This document shows, one piece after another, positions 8,503 to 15,801 of a DNA stretch of 64,000 bases (position 1 is its first letter; each line of letters opens with the position of its first letter). A model generated the notes under the pieces. The model did no database searches. It was not told the DNA's origin and saw only the letters and a program-made list of their open reading frames with translations. The translations under genes and the position numbers were made by a program. Source of the DNA: Micromonospora_I sp040659735 (lineage in GTDB: Bacteria > Actinomycetota > Actinomycetes > Mycobacteriales > Micromonosporaceae); contig NZ_JBFANZ010000016.1 in NCBI RefSeq assembly GCF_040659735.1, positions 62,001 through 126,000 on the forward strand, in the 5' to 3' direction.

Positions 8503-8831
8503 CGGGGGCTGCGCTCGGCGAGCTGTCGGCCGCTGATCGACACCCCATGCGCATACGGCGGCAAGGACCGCCCGGCCTGGGGCTCGCCGGGATCGCGCTC
8601 GTAGAGAAGGCCGGTCGGGTCATCGGCGCGTGGCTGCGGGGCGACCACAGTGGCGGCGCCGGGGTCGCGGTAGTGGAACAGGATCAGGTCGATGTCAGCC
8701 TGGGTCAACTCGCGGTGGCGGGGCCACATGCCGAGCAGAACAGCGGCTTGCCGGGGCGTCGTCGCACCGAGCGCGTCAAGGGCGACGATCGCCGCTCTCA
8801 CCACGGGCCGGGTCTCAGGGATGATGGTCAC
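8499..8831 (-). CDS. Small hypothetical protein, 110 residues, first of a coupled string
   Basis: Seen: start GTG with AGGAG nine bases upstream; an in-frame ATG 31 codons earlier lacks a ribosome-binding site and would cover the operator repeats. The protein opens VTIIPETRPVVRAAIVALDA, continues ATTPRQAAVLLGMWPRHREL and TQADIDLILFHYRDPG, then has a proline- and charge-rich tail. It is mostly helical, with no cysteines or membrane segment. Its stop overlaps the next start as GTGA. It faces the GntR gene at 9007 across a short region with repeated CCCGTACAG half-sites, so it is probably the first gene of the regulated string. Function unknown. Confidence 0.6.
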   Translation of the reverse strand: MTIIPETRPVVRAAIVALDALGATTPRQAAVLLGMWPRHRELTQADIDLILFHYRDPGAATVVAPQPRADDPTGLLYERDPGEPQAGRSLPPYAHGVSISGRQLAERSPR

Positions 8832-8927
8832 GGGCCGATCTCCTACGTCGGTCAAGGCCCCTGGCGAGCGGTAACGACGCGAGCCGGGGCCGCCTTCATG
8901 TCCATCAATGAACGTACCGTCCATGAC

Positions 8928-8992
8928 CTGTACCCGTACAGACCTTGAACGGGTACAGGATTAATACCGGGCCGCAGACTGAACCCGTACAG
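8928..8992. promoter_or_regulatory. Repeated CCCGTACAG half-sites between divergent genes
   Basis: CTGTACCCGTACAG at 8928-8941 is an inverted repeat (CTGTAC, two bases, GTACAG). A further half-site, CGGGTACAG, lies at 8950-8958 and another, CCCGTACAG, at 8984-8992, just before the GntR start at 9007. Clustered half-sites next to a regulator gene are the usual arrangement of an autoregulatory operator. The neighbouring GntR protein(s) are the obvious candidates to bind, which is inference. Confidence 0.6.
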
Positions 8993-9006
8993 CCCGGCTT
9001 ACTCTC

Positions 9007-9243
9007 ATGATCATGGCCCCGCTCGATCCGCGCCCGCTCTACGAGCAACTCGCCGACACTCTCGGCGAACAGATCGAGCACGGCGAGCTAGCACCGGGAC
9101 AACTCATCCCCAGTGAGCCCTATCTGATGGGTACACACGGCGTCAGTCGCGGCACGGTGCGCGCAGCGATGCGACTGCTGCGAGATCGTGGGCTCATCGT
9201 CACCCTGCCGGGCAAGGGCTCGTTCGTCGCCGAGCGACCGTAG
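9007..9243 (+). CDS. Single-domain GntR-family regulator
   Basis: Seen: 78 residues consisting only of a GntR winged helix: LYEQLADTLGEQIEHGEL, PSEPYLMGTHGVSRGTVRAA (recognition helix) and LRDRGLIVTLPGKGSFVAE (wing). The usual effector-binding domain is absent, so it either binds DNA constitutively or works with a partner. Known: such short GntR proteins are frequent in actinomycete integrative elements. Neighbours: divergent from a string of tiny genes across CCCGTACAG repeats, and followed 200 bases later by a paralogue of the same length. ATG at 9013 is an equally possible start. Confidence 0.88.
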   Translation: MIMAPLDPRPLYEQLADTLGEQIEHGELAPGQLIPSEPYLMGTHGVSRGTVRAAMRLLRDRGLIVTLPGKGSFVAERP

Positions 9244-9441
9244 GACAGCAGCAAGCGGGTGCGAAGACCATCCGGGCTGCGACCGGTCGCTGGATCCGTG
9301 GTGAGGACCTGGTCGCCGAGGGCGACCTGCCTGATCGCCTTACGGGTGCCGTCAGCCGATCACCCTCCGCTTACTCGTGCATCGACGTCCATGGTCGCAT
9401 CTGACGTTCTGCGTCGTTCATGTCAACTAGTGTCCGGTCTT

Positions 9442-9678
9442 ATGATCGATCCACTCGGCCCGGTGCCGGTCTACCAGCAGCTCGCGGAGATCCTCGCGGG
9501 CCGGATCGAGCGTGGCGAGTTACAGGCCAACCGCCCCGTGCCCTCGGAGACGCAGCTACAGCAGGAGTTCGGCGTGGCCCGCGGGACCGCGCGACGTGCG
9601 ATAGCGGTGCTACGCGAGCGGGGTTTGGTGTTCACCGTGGCAGCGCGAGGCACGTACGTCTCCGAGCGGGCACAGTGA
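9442..9678 (+). CDS. Single-domain GntR-family regulator (paralogue)
   Basis: Seen: 78 residues, again only the winged helix: VYQQLAEILAGRIERGELQ, PSETQLQQEFGVARGTARRA and LRERGLVFTVAARGTYVSE. It matches the 9007 protein in length and layout with moderate divergence, so the two probably arose by tandem duplication. The start ATG is chosen because the domain begins directly after it; the upstream in-frame extension has no domain character. The 3' end is overlapped on the other strand by the probable tail of a small zinc-ribbon gene. Target sites are probably the CCCGTACAG repeats or related ones; no second repeat cluster was seen at its own promoter. Confidence 0.85.
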   Translation: MIDPLGPVPVYQQLAEILAGRIERGELQANRPVPSETQLQQEFGVARGTARRAIAVLRERGLVFTVAARGTYVSERAQ

Positions 9679-9818
9679 CGGGGCAACAGCATTCCGGACC
9701 GCAGTGCGGGCATGACCCCATCGGCCCGGTCCTTGTTAGGCCGCTCCGCATATTGGCGCACGACCTGCCGGGCCACCCAGAGCACTTCGCTGTCGCTGGG
9801 TCGACCGTCGTCGATCAC
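9632..9818 (-). pseudogene. Small zinc-ribbon-like gene with a one-base insertion (about 61 residues if restored)
   Basis: Seen: GTG at 9818 overlaps the stop of the upstream microprotein (GTGA) and reads VIDDGRPSDSEVLWVARQVV then RQYAERPNK. In this frame the remainder is implausible and runs antisense through the GntR gene. One base removed near 9700-9706 gives GPMGSCPHCGPECCCP, a compact cysteine cluster, and a stop at 9632; the corrected length is a multiple of three. The restored tail overlaps the GntR gene by 47 bases. Known: tiny proteins with a CPxC pair near the end are common in actinomycete accessory regions. Broken gene or sequencing error; function unknown. Confidence 0.4.
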
Positions 9819-9904
9819 CGCCACCACCTGCTCGTGACGACGACCAGGAACACGACGATGAGCAGCGCGTCCGGCCAGCCGGTACGAAGGAAGACGCGAA
9901 TCAC
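9815..9904 (-). CDS. Possible 29-residue single-helix membrane microprotein
   Basis: Seen: GTG start overlapping the preceding stop by four bases and a TGA that overlaps the next start by four bases. The protein reads VIRVFLRTGWPDALLIVVFL and ends VVVTSRWWR: one hydrophobic helix flanked by basic residues. Coupling on both sides argues that it is translated. No family is known to me; the start could not be confirmed by a separate ribosome-binding site. Confidence 0.42.
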   Translation of the reverse strand: MIRVFLRTGWPDALLIVVFLVVVTSRWWR

Positions 9905-10194
9905 GGCCGGCGCCTTGGCCTACGCCCCGAGTCGTACTGGTTTAGCTGCCCGACCGTAAGCAGCGTCCCGCGCATCTCGGTCGGGCCGTTCCACCGGTTG
10001 TTCAGGGCGTGCTCGATGCGTCGCGCGCACGCCCGCTCGTACTCCCGGCGTTGAAACTCCGCAGCGGCGTCAAGGATCGCTTGCCGTGCGGCCCGACGCG
10101 CTCGACAACGCACCCACGGTAGCCACCGCCATTGTGGTCCTCGCGGCTGCGCCGACACGCGCCGCCCCACCCACGGCGACCACGACCAAAGCAT
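9901..10194 (-). CDS. Small basic hypothetical protein, 97 residues
   Basis: Seen: MLWSWSPWVGRR opens the protein, followed by PQWRWLPWVRCRARRAARQA, a long helix (ILDAAAEFQRREYERACARRI) and the tail LNNRWNGPTEMRGTLLTVGQ. A GGAAGG lies about a dozen bases before the ATG. The tryptophan-rich, basic N-terminus could associate with membrane; the rest looks like an amphipathic helix. Its stop overlaps the 29-residue gene by four bases, so it heads a second string of tiny coupled genes, divergent from the XRE-TPR regulator at 10290. Family not recognised. Confidence 0.5.
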   Translation of the reverse strand: MLWSWSPWVGRRVSAQPRGPQWRWLPWVRCRARRAARQAILDAAAEFQRREYERACARRIEHALNNRWNGPTEMRGTLLTVGQLNQYDSGRRPRRRP

Positions 10195-10289
10195 TGACCA
10201 CGTTCCCTTCCTGCACGACATTTCTGTAGCGTCACGGCTACGGATGGCGTGCGGGAGGCGTGACCTGATGCACGCGCAGGCTGGCAACA

Positions 10290-11591
10290 GTGGGCAACAC
10301 CGGCGAAGAGGCGGCGGCGGTGTCGGAGACATTCGGCGAGGCAGTGCGCAGGTGGCGCGCGACGCGCGGCGACATGAGCCTGCGCGAGTTGGCACGCCGC
10401 GCGCACGTCGACCCCGGCCACCTGTCCCGCATCGAGACCGGCCGCCGACCGCCGGCCGCGAAGATCGCAGCGGCACTCGACCTCGCGCTCGACGCAGGCG
10501 GTGACCTCGTCGCCCGCCCGCGTCCCGAAGCGTGCATGCGATGGCCGCTCGACGGGGCCTGGCGACAACGCGACTCCGAAGCGCTCGCCGGGATGCTGCT
10601 CGCGGAAGCGCCTAACGCGGAAAACGCGGTGTGGCTCGCACACGAGTGGTTGATCACCGACCCACCACAGGTGTACGAGGTGCGCTCCGGTCGCCGGATC
10701 GACGATGCCACCGTGGAGCATGTCGAGCGCCGCGTACATCAGCTGCGGCTACTCGATGACCACGTCGGCGGCGTGAAAACGCACGAGATTGTGACCGCGG
10801 AGCTCGCCGTCACCGCCGGCCTGCTCCGCGAAGCGGCGTACACCGAACGGGTCGGGCGGCGTCTGCTCGTCGCCATCGGCGAGCTGTGCCAGCTGGCCGG
10901 CTACGTCGCCACGGACGCAGGGCGGTACGCCGAGGCCGAGCGCCTCTATCTCGCCGGCATGCGTGCGGCGCAGGCGGGTGGTGACGTTCCAGGTGCCGCC
11001 AACAACCTGTCGACGCTCGCCTACCAGGAGGCGAATGTCGGCGACCCACGGAAGGCGGTAACACTCGCCCGGTCCGCGTACTGCGGAGCGCGGGACGCGG
11101 CGAGCGCCACGACGCGCGCGCTCCTGCTCGAGCGCGTGGCCTGGGCTCACGCCCGCGCCGACGAATCCGAGCCGGCGGTAGGGGCACTCGACGCGGTCGA
11201 GAACGCATTCACGCACCGCCAGCCGGCCGATGATCCGGCCTGGGTGTACTGGCTATCCGCCGACGAGACAGCGGTCATGGCGGGGCGGGTGTGGACGCAG
11301 TTGCGCCGGCCACTGCGCGCGGTGCCAATCCTGGAGCGCGCGACCGCTGGATATGGCGAGGAGACCGGGCGCGAGACGTCGCTGTACCTAACGTGGCTTG
11401 CCGAGTCGCTGTTGCAGGCCGGCGAGGTCGATCGGGCGGCCGAAACAGCGATGCGGGCGCTTGACCTCGCGCGGGGAGCCGACTCCGTCCGGGCCGACGA
11501 GCGCGTGGACGCGCTGCGGCGGCTGTTCCGGCCCCACCTGGGCGTTCCGGCGGTCGACGACTTGGAGGAGCGGTACCGATCACATCACTGA
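10290..11591 (+). CDS. XRE-type helix-turn-helix regulator with TPR-like C-terminus
   Basis: Seen: 433 residues. Residues 12-65 form a helix-turn-helix: FGEAVRRWRATRGDMSLREL, ARRAHVDPGHLSRIETGRR. The rest is helical with tetratricopeptide-like pairs, for example RRLLVAIGELCQLAGYVATD, GRYAEAERLYLAGMRAAQAG, AANNLSTLAYQEANVGDPRK and AVPILERATAGYGEE. Known: this layout is widespread in actinomycetes and often controls, or senses peptides in, accessory regions. Start: GTG at 10290; a GTG at 10320 is nearly as good because the domain begins at ETFGEAV. It is divergent from the 97-residue gene, sharing a 95-base promoter region, and may control that string; this is inference. Confidence 0.85.
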   Translation: MGNTGEEAAAVSETFGEAVRRWRATRGDMSLRELARRAHVDPGHLSRIETGRRPPAAKIAAALDLALDAGGDLVARPRPEACMRWPLDGAWRQRDSEALAGMLLAEAPNAENAVWLAHEWLITDPPQVYEVRSGRRIDDATVEHVERRVHQLRLLDDHVGGVKTHEIVTAELAVTAGLLREAAYTERVGRRLLVAIGELCQLAGYVATDAGRYAEAERLYLAGMRAAQAGGDVPGAANNLSTLAYQEANVGDPRKAVTLARSAYCGARDAASATTRALLLERVAWAHARADESEPAVGALDAVENAFTHRQPADDPAWVYWLSADETAVMAGRVWTQLRRPLRAVPILERATAGYGEETGRETSLYLTWLAESLLQAGEVDRAAETAMRALDLARGADSVRADERVDALRRLFRPHLGVPAVDDLEERYRSHH

Positions 11592-11930
11592 TGCGGCGAC
11601 CGCAGGGTCGTGCCCAGATGCCTGCTGACTCCATGCACGACGCGGTACTCGCAGCCAGTTTCGGTGAGATTCGTTCCGATGGCGTCGGCCTGGCGAGATG
11701 CAACCGAGGTAGATGCCTACCCGCCGAGCTGGCCAGCAACCCGGATCAGGCAGTGCCGCCGGTCAGCGATCGGGTGTACGGACCCCGCGTATACCTTGAC
11801 CGCACAATCAAGCCGTACCCCAGCACAGAAGCTCCGCCCCTTACCTGTGTTCACCAATCACAGGATCTTGCTGAAAGCCGACACCCGCCTGGACTTCCTG
11901 TCAGGGTGACAATAAGGCTACGGTTCATGC
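11592..11930. other. Intergenic region holding the promoter of the NUDIX-nucleosidase operon
   Basis: 340 bases without a supported gene. Close to the operon start, TGTCA-GGG-TGACA at 11899-11911 is a short inverted repeat 20 bases before the ATG, placed where an operator would sit. Because the first gene of the operon encodes a NUDIX/winged-helix protein of the NrtR layout, autoregulation here is plausible. No clear terminator of the XRE-TPR gene was seen. Confidence 0.4.
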
Positions 11931-12665
11931 ATGTCCGACGATGGTTGGGTTCCTCCCACCGTGCTCCTCGCGGTGGATCTCGTCATCCTCACCTTGCGCG
12001 GCTCCCGCCTCCAGGTGCTGCTCGTGGAGCGCGGCGTCGAACCATGCCGGGGCGCCCTGGCGCTCCCAGGCGGCTTCCTAAACCACGCAGAGGAGGACCT
12101 ACTAACGGCAGCCCACCGGGAGTTGTCCGAGGAGGCTGGACTGGCGATCGGCGACCTGCACCTCGAACAGCTGGGCGTGTACGGCACGCCGGGGCGCGAC
12201 CCCCGGGGACGCGTCATCTCCGTGGCTTACCTGGCGATCGCGCCCCGCCTACCCGAGCCGATCGCCGGCACCGACGCCTCCGACGCGTCCTGGATCACCG
12301 CCGACCTTGCGATGTCGGGACAAGCCCGACTCGCCTTCGATCATCAGCGAATCGTCGCGGACGGCGTCGAGCGCGCTCGCGCGAAGCTAGAGCACTCCGC
12401 GCTGGCGACCGCGTTCTGCGGCCCGACGTTCACCATCTCCGAGCTGCAGGATGTGTACGAGGCGGTCTGGGGCGTCCGGCTCGATCCCCGGAACTTCTAC
12501 CGCAAGGTCCAGAGCGTCGACGGCTTCATCGTCCCCGCCGGCTCGACGAGGAAGACCGAGAGCGGACGTCCCGCGCGGCTATTTCAACCAGGCCCGAGTA
12601 AAGCGCTGAATCCCCCGATGACCCGACCGACCGATTCAACAGAAAAGGAGGCGGCAGAAGCATGA
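11931..12665 (+). CDS. NUDIX/winged-helix protein (NrtR-like)
   Basis: Seen: 244 residues. Residues 8-150 are a NUDIX domain (VLLAVDLVILTLRGSRLQVL; GALALPGGFLNHAEEDLLTA; AAHRELSEEAGL; LGVYGTPGRDPRGRVISVAY). Residues 155-225 look like the NrtR winged helix (ATAFCGPTFTISELQDVYEA; NFYRKVQSVDGFIVPAG). The tail is low-complexity. Known: NrtR proteins sense ADP-ribose-type metabolites and repress NAD genes; related NUDIX proteins hydrolyse them. The NUDIX box has E and REL-EE residues but one extra residue before RE, so catalysis is uncertain. Neighbours: its stop overlaps the nucleosidase start by four bases. Inference: here it may be the sensor/regulator or a nucleotide-clearing partner of the nucleosidase rather than a regulator of NAD biosynthesis. 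Confidence 0.82.
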   Translation: MSDDGWVPPTVLLAVDLVILTLRGSRLQVLLVERGVEPCRGALALPGGFLNHAEEDLLTAAHRELSEEAGLAIGDLHLEQLGVYGTPGRDPRGRVISVAYLAIAPRLPEPIAGTDASDASWITADLAMSGQARLAFDHQRIVADGVERARAKLEHSALATAFCGPTFTISELQDVYEAVWGVRLDPRNFYRKVQSVDGFIVPAGSTRKTESGRPARLFQPGPSKALNPPMTRPTDSTEKEAAEA

Positions 12666-13816
12666 GCCGTGACCTTGTCGTGATTCTCACGGCGCTGAAC
12701 CTAGAGTACGAGGCGGTCCGGAAGAGATTGACCGACCTGCGAATCCACCGGCATCCCGCCGGCACGCGCTTCGAGGTCGGCCGGCTCGGCAGGAACGGAT
12801 GTCGGGTGGCGCTGGGCCTGGTGGGCAAGGGCAACCATCCCTCCGCGGTGCTGGCCGAACGTGCCATGGCCGAGTTCTCCCCCACCGCGGTGCTCTTCGT
12901 GGGTGTCGCCGGCGCATTGTGGCCGAGTGTCCAACTCGGGGACGTGGTGGTCGCCTCCCAGATCTACGCCTATCACGGCGGCACGAGTGAAGACGACGGC
13001 CACAAGGCTCGGCCGAGAGCATGGGAGATTTCGCACGGCGCAGCCCAGATTGCCCAGCACCTGGCCCGCAGCGGCGAATGGAGTCAGGGGCTTGCCGAGG
13101 GCGTAGCACCGAGGGTCCGCTTCGGCCCGATCGCCGCCGGTGAGGTCGTGCAGGACTCGGCCGTCTCAGAGCAAGCGCGGTGGGTGCGGCAGCACTACAA
13201 CGACGCACTGGCGATCGAGATGGAGGCCGCCGGGGTCGCGCAGGCGGGCCATCTGAACCGGGCTCTGCCGGTGGTCGTGGTGCGGGGCATTAGTGACCGC
13301 GCCGACGGCACCAAGACAGCCACCGACGGAGTGGACTGGCAGCCACGAGCGGTCGCGAACGCGGCCGCCTTCGCTACGGCTCTCGCGCAGGAACTGGTCG
13401 CCGACGCCGCAGTCGACCAACCATGGACGGATGGAAAGGGCGGGCGGGCGCAGATGCGCATGACGAACAGGAACATCGCCACCGGCAACGCAAGAGTGGG
13501 GGTTCAGGCCGGACATGTCTACGGCGACATCACGGTCGGCTCCGAACCGGAACGACCGACCGACCTCGCGGCGGGGATCGCAGATCTTCGGGACATGCTC
13601 AAGCAGGCTCATCGGGACGGCCATCTGGACGAGGCCACCTATGCGGCGGCGGAGACGGAGTTGGACGTCGCGAATGACTGCGTCAGGAAGGAGACACCAC
13701 AGAGCAGCAGCACTCTGGTGGTGACTCTCAAGAGACTGCGCGGTCTGGTGGCCGACGTCGCGGAGTTGGCCGCGAGACTGGCCGCGCTCATAGCCATCGC
13801 CAAAGGACTGTCGTGA
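12662..13816 (+). CDS. MTAN/PNP-type nucleosidase with a signalling-motif tail
   Basis: Seen: 384 residues. Residues 1-250 are a PNP_UDP_1 fold of MTA/SAH-nucleosidase type: VVILTALNLEYEAV (the Glu that activates water), ALGLVGKGN, AVLFVGVAGALWP, LGDVVVASQIYAY, AIEMEAAGVAQ (nucleoside-binding Met-Glu) and VVVRGISDRAD (catalytic Asp). All key residues are kept. Residues 269-292 carry a short motif with N, GVQAG and YGDI, matched in the next protein. The last 80 residues are helical and end in a hydrophobic segment (AELAARLAALIAIAKG). Known: such nucleosidases serve as effectors in bacterial and fungal NLR-like immune proteins. Neighbours: four-base overlaps on both sides. Inference: an effector that consumes a nucleoside or nucleotide when triggered; the true substrate is not predictable. 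Confidence 0.85.
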   Translation: MSRDLVVILTALNLEYEAVRKRLTDLRIHRHPAGTRFEVGRLGRNGCRVALGLVGKGNHPSAVLAERAMAEFSPTAVLFVGVAGALWPSVQLGDVVVASQIYAYHGGTSEDDGHKARPRAWEISHGAAQIAQHLARSGEWSQGLAEGVAPRVRFGPIAAGEVVQDSAVSEQARWVRQHYNDALAIEMEAAGVAQAGHLNRALPVVVVRGISDRADGTKTATDGVDWQPRAVANAAAFATALAQELVADAAVDQPWTDGKGGRAQMRMTNRNIATGNARVGVQAGHVYGDITVGSEPERPTDLAAGIADLRDMLKQAHRDGHLDEATYAAAETELDVANDCVRKETPQSSSTLVVTLKRLRGLVADVAELAARLAALIAIAKGLS

Positions 13817-15801
13817 CCGCGCAGACCATGACCAACGTCGCGCAGGGCGAGGCGCATGTTGGAGTGCAGGCACAGGCGATCCACGGCGACGTCTACTACC
13901 AACTGTCGCGGGAGGCCTCGCCCGAAGACACGTTCCGCATTGGTGTGAAGTATCTGGATTCCCAGATGCCGGCTCAAGCGCAGGAGCACATCGAGAACGC
14001 CGTGGCTCGGGGGTACGAGAGCGACGAGGTCCAGTTTCACCGGCTGCTCGCCTTGTTGAGCGGACGGACACTGCGGCAGTTGGGGAATGAAGACTTCAAT
14101 CATCTCTCGTCCATCTGCGGTGGCATCTCCCGCGTCGACGGCGGCGACGACTGGACGGCGGGTCTGCGGGCGGTGCTCCGGCTGCTCGACTCCCTGCACA
14201 CCCCCGAAACCGAGCTGGTCGTCAAGGAACTCGACGCGCTTCCACCGACGCAGCGCGACAAGATCTTGAAGCATCTCGGGGTGCTGCGGGAAGGTCCGCT
14301 GGAGGACCAGATGTGGCGTCTCGCCGTCGAGCGGGCCAAGGCGGGGCAACTGGCCGACGACAGAGCGGACCGGGTGTGGAAGTTCTTCCACCCCTCCCCG
14401 GCCCACCCTCGGGTCCGTCCCGTCCACCCGGACTCGACGTCCATGAGCGACCGGTTGCGCGCCGTGATCGGGACTGGGGTGTTTGTGCTCGCCGCCGGCA
14501 ACATTGGGTGGTTGTTACTGCAGCGCGCTCAACTGTCCCCGGCGCTCGGGTACCTCGTTTCCGCCGTCGGAGCGGCCGCCTTCATCGTCGGTGGGATGGA
14601 CCGGAACTTCCGACGGGAACGGCTACGGGCGATGGAGTCGAGGGTCATCCCGCGACAGCGCAGGCAGGAAGCCGCGGCTGGAGGGTTCGCGGGCGAGGTC
14701 GACCGGCTCTTCGACAAATACTTCGCGCGATACGTCCCGGGCGGGACGAACCGTTCCTACTGGCTGGCCCAGACCGCCGGCATCCGCAGCCACCTGCGCG
14801 ACGAGTTGGTCGAGATCTACCGCGAGCAGAGGCTCGACAACCCCGAGAAGATCGCGTGGCTCGTCCGCTACCTGGTGGGTGACGTCCGGCACCGGTGGGA
14901 GAACGACACCCTGACGGCGTACCGGGACGAGCTGCGCATGCCGTTTTCGACAACGGCGCTGTACACGGCCGGGATAACCGCCGTGAGCGCAGGGACTCTC
15001 TGGATGACACCTGCCGCCTTGCTGACCGCACCGCTCGGCGGCACGGTGTCGGTGCTGCTCGCCGTGGCCTCCGCTGGCATCGCCGCGCGGGCCTGGTTCC
15101 GCATCACGACTGAGCGGCGGCGGGTAAAAACCGACGCGGCCGAGCGAGATCAACAGTTGATGGCGCGGTTGGCGGCGTTTGACCGTTGGCGGAAAAAGCT
15201 TTCCCGCAAACCGTCCGACGCGGAGATGGCATTTTGGCTGGAGTGCGACCGCAAAATCCTCGTCGATGACGCCATGCGGCAGTACCGGCTCCGGCCCAGT
15301 CAGGTGATCGCACACGCCTTCATCGAAGCCCCCGCCACATCGTGCAGACGCGCCCGCGTGTCACACGGACCGTGGCGCTACTCGAAGTACCGTCTGCTGC
15401 TCTTCCTCTTGACCGAGGACGGGGTACGACAGGTCAACATTGACCTCGACTTCGAGGAAGGCGTGTCCTGCGGGACCCAACGGTTGAACTACCGCTTCGA
15501 CGCCGTTGCCGCTGTCCGGATCGACGGGGTGGCAACGCAGCGACAGACGTTCGAGCTGACGCTGGTCAACGGTGATCCGATCAGCGTCCGCGTGACCGAG
15601 TCGATCGCTGACGGGATCCAGCCGGACGAGGATGCGCGGACACTTTCCCAGATCGCGCTCGACGCGTCCGGTCTCATCCACACCCTCAGCACGCTGGAGG
15701 GGATCGCAGCTGAGGGAAAGGAATGGATCAGGCACCAGCACCGACGGGCCGACAAACGGCTCGCTGACCTGACGGCAACCGTCCACGACCTGATCGATTG
15801 A
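13813..15801 (+). CDS. Four-helix membrane protein with N-terminal signalling motif
   Basis: Seen: 662 residues; GTG start overlapping the nucleosidase stop by four bases. Residues 7-29 (TNVAQGEAHVGVQAQAIHGD) repeat the motif of the nucleosidase. Residues 35-200 are helical, partly TPR-like (QAQEHIENAVARGYESDEVQ). Membrane helices lie near 216-237, 244-262, 377-398 and 401-429, with a cytosolic helical region between the pairs (SYWLAQTAGIRSHLRDELVE). The C-terminal 230 residues contain a charged helix, then a beta-rich domain (YRLLLFLLTEDGVRQVNIDL; TQRQTFELTLVNGDPISV). No family is recognised. Inference: a membrane-bound sensor or executor that meets the nucleosidase through the shared motif. 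It could instead be a pore former, but no pore signature is visible. Confidence 0.75.
   Translation: MTAQTMTNVAQGEAHVGVQAQAIHGDVYYQLSREASPEDTFRIGVKYLDSQMPAQAQEHIENAVARGYESDEVQFHRLLALLSGRTLRQLGNEDFNHLSSICGGISRVDGGDDWTAGLRAVLRLLDSLHTPETELVVKELDALPPTQRDKILKHLGVLREGPLEDQMWRLAVERAKAGQLADDRADRVWKFFHPSPAHPRVRPVHPDSTSMSDRLRAVIGTGVFVLAAGNIGWLLLQRAQLSPALGYLVSAVGAAAFIVGGMDRNFRRERLRAMESRVIPRQRRQEAAAGGFAGEVDRLFDKYFARYVPGGTNRSYWLAQTAGIRSHLRDELVEIYREQRLDNPEKIAWLVRYLVGDVRHRWENDTLTAYRDELRMPFSTTALYTAGITAVSAGTLWMTPAALLTAPLGGTVSVLLAVASAGIAARAWFRITTERRRVKTDAAERDQQLMARLAAFDRWRKKLSRKPSDAEMAFWLECDRKILVDDAMRQYRLRPSQVIAHAFIEAPATSCRRARVSHGPWRYSKYRLLLFLLTEDGVRQVNIDLDFEEGVSCGTQRLNYRFDAVAAVRIDGVATQRQTFELTLVNGDPISVRVTESIADGIQPDEDARTLSQIALDASGLIHTLSTLEGIAAEGKEWIRHQHRRADKRLADLTATVHDLID

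Noticed and set aside
11931..12665. Ordinary NAD-pathway NrtR regulator
   Set aside because: No NAD biosynthesis gene is adjacent; overlap with the nucleosidase gene points to a different job, though the fold assignment stands.
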